Shown: positions 1 through 5,932 of the stretch, piece by piece | Numbering within the stretch: the stretch's first letter is position 1 | Layout: each line of letters begins with the position of its first letter | DNA from: an uncultured Gammaproteobacteria bacterium | GTDB lineage: Bacteria; Pseudomonadota; Gammaproteobacteria; Nitrosococcales; Methylophagaceae | Length of the DNA: 27,788 bases | Direction of reading: 5' to 3' | Assembly: GCA_913058195.1 (NCBI GenBank) | Contig: CAJXPP010000005.1 | Span: 1-27,788, forward strand | Translations under genes and position numbers: made by a program | Notes under the pieces: generated by a model | What the model was told of the DNA's origin: nothing | Database searches by the model: none | What the model saw: the letters and a program-made list of their open reading frames with translations, nothing else

Positions 1-877
1 GATCTAAAATACGTAATACGATTTTTTCACCAAAGAGAGTCGGACAGGTGTTGACACGAAAATCAATGGTTTTTGTTTTTGATAATTTGAGTCGCATACG
101 ACCATCTTGAGGTACGCGTCGCTCAGCAATATTAAGGCGAGATAACACTTTTAAGCGTGCAGAAATTCGGCCTGCTGTAGAAATTGGCGCAGTTTTAATT
201 TCATGTAACATGCCATCGACACGAGTTCGGACACGATATACCTTTTCATAGGGCTCAAAGTGAATATCTGAAGCCCCCGCTTTTATAGCGCTGGTTAGAA
301 TACCTTGAATAAAGCGAACAATTGGCGTTTCATCTGCACCAGCTGTGTCAGCATTAGGATCACCATCCCCTGATTCATCTGGACCTAAATCTAACTCTTC
401 AAAGTCATCGTCATTAAAATCGTTTAAGGTTTCACTTTGTTGCTCTAATATTAGGCTAATGGTTGCGGTAAGTTGTTGTTCGTCGACAAGAACAGGGTGG
501 GTGGCTAAGCGCGTGTTAAATTGAAATGCATCCAATGCTTGTAAATTAGAGGGATCAGATACTGCGACATAAAGACGACTACCATGTTTATACAATGGAA
601 AAGCATTATGTTGAGTAATTAACTCTTCCTTAACCAAATCATTTGCAGCCAACTCTGTATTCATTGCATCGAGATCAAATAGAGGTAGGCCAAACTCCTC
701 TGAAGCAGATGATGCAATGACTTTACTAGCTAGGATATTATTATGAACTAAGTAACTAACTAAGCCCTTTTTTTCTTGACGGGCTTTTTCTTGGGCTGCT
801 ATAGCGGCCTCTTCAGTCAATAAACCATCGTTAATGAAGCGTCTTGCTAAACCGCTGAGTCTGATTGGTGCTTCCAT
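1..877 (-). CDS. pilB: Type IV pilus assembly ATPase PilB, N-terminal part (truncated by window edge)
   Basis: The frame opens at the ATG on 875-877 and stays open to base 1, giving 292 residues of a protein that is normally about 570. Residues 1-145 look like the N-terminal T2SSE/MshEN-type domain (starts MEAPIRLSGLARRF). An acidic linker follows at about 153-183, rich in D and E. The N2 part of the secretion ATPase begins near 186, with the family-typical segments ASDIHFEP (202-209), PQDGR (256-260) and PTLFGEKIVLRILD near 279-292. The Walker A and B motifs would lie beyond the edge, so ATPase competence cannot be judged. In the family this hexameric cytoplasmic ATPase powers pilin polymerisation with PilC. 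It diverges from lptM-lysA, which is a common pilB/lysA-region arrangement only by analogy. GspE/MshE are less likely alternatives. Confidence 0.85.
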   Translation of the reverse strand, partial: MEAPIRLSGLARRFINDGLLTEEAAIAAQEKARQEKKGLVSYLVHNNILASKVIASSASEEFGLPLFDLDAMNTELAANDLVKEELITQHNAFPLYKHGSRLYVAVSDPSNLQALDAFQFNTRLATHPVLVDEQQLTATISLILEQQSETLNDFNDDDFEELDLGPDESGDGDPNADTAGADETPIVRFIQGILTSAIKAGASDIHFEPYEKVYRVRTRVDGMLHEIKTAPISTAGRISARLKVLSRLNIAERRVPQDGRMRLKLSKTKTIDFRVNTCPTLFGEKIVLRILD

Positions 878-971
878 ATTTGCCACTACAACCTTAAAAA
901 GATTACTGTTAGGATCACTGTAAATAAATGCCTATATTATTGAAGTTATCAGATAAATTCTAGTTTGTAAT

Positions 972-1003
972 TTGAGACGTCTGATGCACTTCACGTATAT
1001 ACT
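972..1003 (+). promoter_or_regulatory. Possible promoter of the lptM-lysA-dapF operon
   Basis: A TTGAGA box lies at 972-977. A TATATA box (996-1001, 18-base spacer) overlaps TATACT (998-1003). This is the best sigma70-like pair in the 157-base gap between divergent pilB and lptM. An 8-base palindrome AGACGTCT at 975-982 overlaps the -35 box. The call rests on consensus similarity only. Confidence 0.35.
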
Positions 1004-1034
1004 GCATACAATCGTTAAATTGTGAGATATAAAT

Positions 1035-1166
1035 ATGCCAAAAATGAAACACTGGAAACAGTTAGGTCTGATTTTTGTCCTACTATCGTTACTTGTCGCC
1101 TGTGGCCAAAAAGGAGATTTATATCTACCAGAAAGCAAAGTATTAACAAGTTGGATAGAATTATAA
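1035..1166 (+). CDS. lptM: LptM-type small lipoprotein (YifL/LppL family)
   Basis: A 43-residue ORF runs from ATG 1035 to TAA 1164-1166. It has a basic N-terminus (MPKMKHWKQ), a hydrophobic stretch (LGLIFVLLSLLV) and a lipobox ending VACGQKG, with Cys23 as the expected lipidated residue. It is followed by the family signature CGQKGDLYLP. In Enterobacteria this outer-membrane lipoprotein (YifL, renamed LptM) helps LptD mature its disulfides within the LPS translocon. It sits three bases before lysA, the usual position (lppL-lysA-dapF) in gammaproteobacteria, so it is probably co-transcribed. It is easy to miss because of its length. The signature motif and location make the identification strong; the chaperone role is transferred by homology. 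Confidence 0.88.
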   Translation: MPKMKHWKQLGLIFVLLSLLVACGQKGDLYLPESKVLTSWIEL

Positions 1167-1169
1167 AGT

Positions 1170-2420
1170 ATGAACCATTTTGATTATAAAAACGGCGAGT
1201 TATTTGCCGAAGAAGTAACTGTAGCTGAAGTTGTAGAGGAATATGGCACACCGAGCTATATTTATTCACGCGCAACATTAGAAAGACATTGGCATGCATT
1301 TGATACTGCTTTTAAAGGATTAGCACATTCTGTTTGTTATGCTGTAAAAGCTAATTCTAATCTAGCAGTACTGAATGTCTTAGCTAAACTAGGCTCTGGA
1401 TTTGATATTGTTTCTGCCGGTGAGTTGGCCCGTGTATTAGCGGCTGGTGGACAAGCAGAACGAACCGTTTTTTCAGGAGTGGGCAAGACAGTTGCGGAAA
1501 TTAACTATGCCTTAGAAAAGGGAGTTCGCTGTTTCAATGTCGAATCAATTTCTGAATTGTCTAGAATTAATGAAGTTGCGGGTTCTGTAGGTGTGCGAGC
1601 TCCGATCTCTATTCGAGTGAACCCAGATGTTGATGCACAAACACATCCTTATATTTCGACAGGTTTAAAAGAAAATAAATTTGGTATTGCGATTGAGCAT
1701 GCTGAAGCTGTGTACCAACAAGCACATGCGATGGATAATATAAATGTGGTGGGAATTGATTGTCATATTGGTTCACAATTAACCACGGTTTCACCATTTG
1801 TAGATGCATTGAAGCGTGTTCTGGCACTAATTGATGTATTGGCCGAGCAAGGGATTAACTTATTGCATCTTGATATCGGGGGCGGCCTTGGCATTACTTA
1901 TCAAGATGAAACGCCACCTAGTCCAGCGGAATACTCTGCTGCAATGCGCGAGTTACTTGAAGGTCGAAATTTAGAAATCTTACTTGAGCCAGGCCGTGCT
2001 ATTGCAGGAAATGCGGGGGTTTTAGTTACTAAAGTTGAGTTTTTAAAACCAACTGAAGATCGCCATTTCGCTATTGTTGATGCAGCCATGAATGATTTAT
2101 TACGGCCAGCCTTGTATCAGTCGTGGCAAGAAATACAGCCTGTTATTCAGCAAAGTACTGCTGAGGAACATCATTATGATATTGTCGGGCCGATCTGTGA
2201 GACGGGTGACTTTCTAGGTAAAGATCGTCTGCTTGCAATTCAAGAAGGTGATCTATTAGTTATTCGAAGTGCAGGAGCGTATGGATTTACGATGAGTTCA
2301 AATTATAACTCACGCCCTCGCACGGCAGAAGTGATGGTCGATGGTGATGCTATGCATCTTATTCGCGAGCGCGAAACAATTGAATCACTCTATGCTGGCG
2401 AACATGTTTTACCTGAGTAG
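1170..2420 (+). CDS. lysA: Diaminopimelate decarboxylase LysA
   Basis: This 416-residue protein matches the family length and converts meso-diaminopimelate to L-lysine with pyridoxal phosphate. It belongs to the fold-III (alanine racemase-like) PLP enzymes. Visible landmarks are the PLP lysine in YAVKANSN (Lys60), CHIGSQ (His199), the phosphate-binding GGGLG loop (237-241), EPGR (273-276), and the catalytic cysteine in CETGDF (Cys343) supplied across the dimer interface. The start at 1170 is three bases after the lptM stop. The dapF start follows five bases after its stop, so the two last steps of the lysine branch are translationally close-packed. Nothing is missing or unusual in the protein. 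Confidence 0.97.
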   Translation: MNHFDYKNGELFAEEVTVAEVVEEYGTPSYIYSRATLERHWHAFDTAFKGLAHSVCYAVKANSNLAVLNVLAKLGSGFDIVSAGELARVLAAGGQAERTVFSGVGKTVAEINYALEKGVRCFNVESISELSRINEVAGSVGVRAPISIRVNPDVDAQTHPYISTGLKENKFGIAIEHAEAVYQQAHAMDNINVVGIDCHIGSQLTTVSPFVDALKRVLALIDVLAEQGINLLHLDIGGGLGITYQDETPPSPAEYSAAMRELLEGRNLEILLEPGRAIAGNAGVLVTKVEFLKPTEDRHFAIVDAAMNDLLRPALYQSWQEIQPVIQQSTAEEHHYDIVGPICETGDFLGKDRLLAIQEGDLLVIRSAGAYGFTMSSNYNSRPRTAEVMVDGDAMHLIRERETIESLYAGEHVLPE

Positions 2421-2425
2421 CTAAT

Positions 2426-3274
2426 ATGTTGAAATTTAGTAAAATGCATGGTCTAGGCAATGATTTTATCGTTATAGATGCTATTAACCAGCAGGTTGAC
2501 TTAGATGTGAAAGCTATTCGATTTCTAGCTGATCGACGTTTTGGAATTGGTTGCGATCAATTATTGGTCGTTGAAAAGCCAACTAAACAAGGTGTTGATT
2601 TTCGTTACCGAATTTTTAATGCAGATGGTAGCGAAGTAGCTCAGTGCGGAAATGGTGTTCGTTGCTTCGCGCGGTTTGTACGAGATAAGCAGCTAACTGA
2701 TAAAGACTCCATTGCTGTAGAAACAGCATCGGGAATTGTTTATCCGACTTTACAAGATAATGATAATGTAACTGTCGATATGGGCTTGCCACAATTTGCT
2801 CCACAATGTATTCCATTTGTAAGTGGCGAACAAGCTGTTCTATATAGTCTGAATTTAAAGAGTAATGCCACCGTTAGTATTGGTGCTGTTTCTATGGGTA
2901 ACCCACATGCTGTTATGCTGGTGGAGGATATTACTTCCGCGGATGTTGATACTATTGGGCCAATGATAGAAAGCCATAAGCAGTTTCCAGAAGGCGTTAA
3001 TGCTGGGTTTATGCAGATTGTTGATCGATCTAATGTGAACTTACGGGTATATGAGCGCGGTGCAGGAGAAACGCTGGCTTGTGGAACAGGTGCTTGTGCT
3101 GCTGTCGTTATTGGGATCCAGCAGGGTTTATTGGATCGTGAAGTAAAAGTATCACTACCAGGTGGTGATTTAAATATAGTTTGGGCTGGTGAGAATGAAT
3201 CTGTATGGATGACAGGGCCAGCAACACATGTCTTTGATGGGGAAATTACGTGGGCGATAATCAACAAAAATTAA
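2426..3274 (+). CDS. dapF: Diaminopimelate epimerase DapF
   Basis: This cofactor-independent racemase interconverts LL- and meso-diaminopimelate, supplying peptidoglycan and lysine synthesis in the cytosol. Its 282 residues are close to the usual 274-280. The two catalytic cysteines are plain: Cys74 in AQCGNGVRC and Cys219 in ETLACGTGACAA. The N-terminal KMHGLGNDF signature is also present, as is MGNPHAV (157-163). Its last 25 bases overlap the beginning of the downstream DUF484 frame, a tight coupling. The order lysA-dapF-DUF484-xerC is conserved in many gammaproteobacteria. Confidence 0.97.
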   Translation: MLKFSKMHGLGNDFIVIDAINQQVDLDVKAIRFLADRRFGIGCDQLLVVEKPTKQGVDFRYRIFNADGSEVAQCGNGVRCFARFVRDKQLTDKDSIAVETASGIVYPTLQDNDNVTVDMGLPQFAPQCIPFVSGEQAVLYSLNLKSNATVSIGAVSMGNPHAVMLVEDITSADVDTIGPMIESHKQFPEGVNAGFMQIVDRSNVNLRVYERGAGETLACGTGACAAVVIGIQQGLLDREVKVSLPGGDLNIVWAGENESVWMTGPATHVFDGEITWAIINKN

Positions 3275-3954
3275 CCGCTGAACAAGTAAAAAAATACCTT
3301 GCGAAACATAGCAATTTTTTTTTACAACATGCTGATGCCATCGAAACATTACAATTAAGTGATTCACCAGAAGGCACTATTTCGCTCACACAGCGTCAGA
3401 ATGAACGTCTACAAGTAAAAAATCAGCAATTACACCAGCAATTACAGTCTGTGATTGATAATGCTCGTGAAAATGCAACCTTGCAGACACGAGTTCACCA
3501 ACTGTGTTTACGCTTATTAGACGCGCCGACATTGGAAACTTTATTGCCGTTATTGATGCGTGAGCTTAAACAGGAGTTTAATGCTGATGAAGTAGCGCTT
3601 CGTTGGTTTTATGCAGGAGTTAAAAAACCTCAACTACCAGAAACCGCTGAGAATATTGTTGTTCAGCATGTAGACGCAGATGATTTACGAATTTTTGACA
3701 AGATTTTGTCCAAGCAACAACCGGTGTGCGGCCGCTTATCAAAAGCACAAAAAACACTGTTGTTTGATGAACATTCAGAGAAGGTTAAATCTGTGGTCTG
3801 CCTTCCTTTAGGCCATGATCCTTGCGCAGGACTTCTAGCAATTGCAAGCTACGATGAAGGTCGTTTTCATGCTGATATGGGTACAGATTATTTAAGCTTT
3901 CTTGGTGAGGTGGCGATGAGGGTCATCCGCCCTTATCATGACTATGGAAAATAA
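3250..3954 (+). CDS. DUF484 family protein (YigA-like, GAF-type fold)
   Basis: This 234-residue protein is read from a GTG at 3250 inside the 3' end of dapF. It matches the DUF484 pattern: an N-terminal helical part with VKKYLAKHSNFFLQHAD, then the SLTQRQNERL segment and a coiled-coil-like run of Q/N-rich helix (about 50-80), followed by a GAF-like domain (about 90-230). Its biochemical function is unknown. Its near-constant position between dapF and xerC suggests a link to XerC or chromosome processing, but this is inference. The GTG start gives the residues MGDNQQKLTAEQ that fit the family N-terminus; no later in-frame ATG is better placed. A run of nine T (3315-3323) encodes part of NFFL and may be a slippery or error-prone spot, but the frame is intact. 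Confidence 0.85.
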   Translation: MGDNQQKLTAEQVKKYLAKHSNFFLQHADAIETLQLSDSPEGTISLTQRQNERLQVKNQQLHQQLQSVIDNARENATLQTRVHQLCLRLLDAPTLETLLPLLMRELKQEFNADEVALRWFYAGVKKPQLPETAENIVVQHVDADDLRIFDKILSKQQPVCGRLSKAQKTLLFDEHSEKVKSVVCLPLGHDPCAGLLAIASYDEGRFHADMGTDYLSFLGEVAMRVIRPYHDYGK

Positions 3955-4846
3955 GCAGCGGCAAGATTGTGATGACTTCTTGCACTATCTGGCGCAAGAA
4001 AAAAGAATGTCTGTACATACGGTCAATAATTATCAACGCGATCTAAAGCAACTACTTACTTTTGTACACACTAATGAACTAAAGTCTTGGCCTAGTATAA
4101 AAAGTAGTCATATTCGTCAGTTTATTGTACAACTTCATCAACAAGGTTTAGCCGGACGATCTATTCAGCGCGTTTTATCTGCAATACGCAGTCTTTATCG
4201 TTTCCTTATTCGAGAAGGTTTAGCCGAAAATAATCCTGCCCAAGCAGTGCAAGCACCTAAAAGTGAAAAACGTTTGCCTTCAACATTGGACGTTGATCAA
4301 ATGAATGCTTTGCTCGATGGTACACAAACAGTTGGTTTTATCGCCTGTCGTGATCGTGCGATTATGGAATTATTCTATTCATCAGGCTTGCGATTAGCAG
4401 AGCTTGTAAGTTTGAATATCCGTGATGTCGATATGGGTGACCATTTGGTTTATGTCACCGGTAAAGGTGATAAAAGCCGTGTGATACCAGTTGGAACTAA
4501 GGCACTAAACGCTTTAAAGCTATGGTTAGCCGAGCGAGATAAGTTGACATTTTTCGAGCAAACCGCTTTGTTTATAAGTCAGCAAGGTCGGCGATTAGGT
4601 GTTCGTTCGGTGCAAAAGCGTCTAGAACATTGGGGTAAAAAACAGGGTATTTCAGATAAAGTGCATCCACATCGATTACGCCATGCTTTTGCTTCACATA
4701 TGTTAGAAGCGAGCGGCGACCTTCGAGCAGTTCAAGAATTATTAGGTCATGCCGATATATCAACCACACAGATTTATACTCATGTTGATTTTCAACACTT
4801 GGCGAATGTTTACGATGCTGCTCATCCACGAGCGAAAAAAAAATAA
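3938..4846 (+). CDS. xerC: Tyrosine site-specific recombinase XerC
   Basis: XerC works with XerD at dif to resolve chromosome dimers. The protein is 302 residues, the family norm. The SAM-like core-binding domain spans about 8-95. The catalytic domain follows, with the full active-site set: Arg152 (SGLRLAEL), Lys176 (GKGDKSR), His245 and Arg248 (HPHRLRHAFASH), His271 (LLGHADISTTQIYTH) and the nucleophile Tyr280. The 3938 ATG overlaps the end of the DUF484 gene by 17 bases; an in-frame ATG six bases later (3944) is an equally possible start. XerC rather than XerD is favoured by the dapF-DUF484 context. The coding sequence ends in a run of nine A giving a triple-lysine tail. Confidence 0.95.
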   Translation: MTMENKQRQDCDDFLHYLAQEKRMSVHTVNNYQRDLKQLLTFVHTNELKSWPSIKSSHIRQFIVQLHQQGLAGRSIQRVLSAIRSLYRFLIREGLAENNPAQAVQAPKSEKRLPSTLDVDQMNALLDGTQTVGFIACRDRAIMELFYSSGLRLAELVSLNIRDVDMGDHLVYVTGKGDKSRVIPVGTKALNALKLWLAERDKLTFFEQTALFISQQGRRLGVRSVQKRLEHWGKKQGISDKVHPHRLRHAFASHMLEASGDLRAVQELLGHADISTTQIYTHVDFQHLANVYDAAHPRAKKK

Positions 4847-4855
4847 CCGGCTCTT

Positions 4856-4884
4856 TTGAATTACAATAAGTAATTACTTAAAAT
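4856..4884 (+). promoter_or_regulatory. Probable promoter with palindromic operator before the receiver-GGDEF gene
   Basis: TTGAAT (4856-4861) and TAAAAT (4879-4884) are separated by 17 bases, a good sigma70-type pair 51 bases before the ATG at 4935. A perfect 14-base palindrome, TAAGTAATTACTTA (4867-4880), fills the spacer and overlaps the -10 box by two bases. That is where a repressor or a spacer-binding activator could act. No transcription factor can be named. Confidence 0.45.
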
Positions 4885-4934
4885 AAATTAGATGTAGTAT
4901 GTTATGCCATATAACGGTATTGGAATGAGACATA

Positions 4935-5870
4935 ATGAAAGTATTACTTGCTGAAGACTCTCGAACAAACCAAATATTGATTAGTGCTTATATCGAAGAG
5001 GCGGGGCATCAGATTGTAATTGCTGAGAATGGGCAACAAGCCATTGACTTGTTTCTCGAGGTTCAGCCAGATCTAGTCTTAATGGATATTATCATGCCTG
5101 TTATGGATGGTATTGACGCGGCAACACAAATACGAAAAATCTCTATTCGAGAAGATGAGTGGACTCCGATCATCTTTTTATCTGGAATAAGTGATGCAAA
5201 TGATATTGTGAGGGCGATTGATGCTGGTGGTGATGACTATTTAATCAAACCCGTTGATGCTGTTGTATTGAATGCTAAGTTACGTGCAATGGAGCGTATT
5301 GCCAATATGCGGGAAGAATTAAAAAAAGCGAATCGAGAATTACGCATGATGTCAATGCGAGATGGTTTGACAGGCATTGCAAACCGCCGCCACTTTGATG
5401 AAGTGTTATCAAAAGAAATCAAGCGGGCAATGCGTTTGAAAAGTGCTTTATCTTTAGTGTTATGTGATATCGATTTTTTCAAACCTTATAATGATAATTA
5501 CGGTCATCAATCTGGTGATGACTGTTTGAAATATGTCGCACGCACTATGGCAAAGACATTGAATCGACCGGGAGATGTTGTTGCTCGTTATGGTGGCGAA
5601 GAGTTTGGCATAGTATTGCCGGAGACAGAGCTAGATGGTGCTATTTCGTTGGCTGATGCCACTCGAGATGCCATTGACACATTAGGACTGACTCATGACT
5701 ATTCTGCAGCAGCTAATCATATAACCATTAGTGCCGGTGTCGCCACAGTTAACCCGAGTAAAACGGATGATGTGAAAATTGTAGCTAAAAGTTTAATTCA
5801 AGCGGCAGATAAGGCTTTATATGTAGCTAAGGAACGTGGTCGTAATCAGGTCTCTGCTGAGCAAGAATAA
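4935..5870 (+). CDS. Response regulator with GGDEF output: probable diguanylate cyclase
   Basis: This 311-residue, PleD/WspR-like protein makes cyclic di-GMP from two GTP under receiver control. The receiver domain (1-120) has its acidic pocket (Glu7, Asp8), phospho-acceptor Asp51 (LVLMDIIMP), Ser83 and Lys105 (LIKPVD). A helical linker (about 118-140) leads to the GGDEF domain, with DGLTGIANRR (143-152), CDIDFFKPYND and the active site GGEEF (220-224). An RPGD at 211-214 sits at the expected spacing for the inhibitory I-site (RxxD). All key residues are therefore present, and an active, product-inhibited cyclase is predicted. It lies 88 bases after xerC, where Enterobacteria have the phosphatase gene yigB, and no histidine kinase is adjacent. 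The hairpin at 5884-5908 follows it. Confidence 0.93.
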   Translation: MKVLLAEDSRTNQILISAYIEEAGHQIVIAENGQQAIDLFLEVQPDLVLMDIIMPVMDGIDAATQIRKISIREDEWTPIIFLSGISDANDIVRAIDAGGDDYLIKPVDAVVLNAKLRAMERIANMREELKKANRELRMMSMRDGLTGIANRRHFDEVLSKEIKRAMRLKSALSLVLCDIDFFKPYNDNYGHQSGDDCLKYVARTMAKTLNRPGDVVARYGGEEFGIVLPETELDGAISLADATRDAIDTLGLTHDYSAAANHITISAGVATVNPSKTDDVKIVAKSLIQAADKALYVAKERGRNQVSAEQE

Positions 5871-5883
5871 GTGTCTCTTTAAA

Positions 5884-5908
5884 CCTATGGTCAATAAATA
5901 ACCATAGG
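5884..5908. terminator. Bidirectional hairpin between convergent cyclase gene and polA
   Basis: An 8-base perfect stem, CCTATGGT (5884-5891) with ACCATAGG (5901-5908), encloses a 9-base loop. The plus strand continues CTTGTTTCT, and the minus strand TTTAAAG, so a modest U-rich tail is available in both directions. It sits between the stops of two convergent genes, which supports a shared intrinsic terminator. Confidence 0.65.
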
Positions 5909-5932
5909 CTTGTTTCTATTGCTGTTGCAGAG

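Noticed and set aside
946..956. TTATCAGATAA palindrome between pilB and lptM
   Set aside because: A short AT-rich 5-1-5 inverted repeat is common by chance, and no promoter is convincingly aligned with it.
2740..3267. A long minus-strand open frame (about 175 codons) opposite dapF
   Set aside because: It lies entirely inside dapF, which has full family motifs and catalytic cysteines. The antisense translation shows no recognisable domain.
3315..3323. Run of nine T in the DUF484 gene as a programmed frameshift or error
   Set aside because: The frame is continuous and the protein matches its family on both sides, so neither an error nor a frameshift is indicated.
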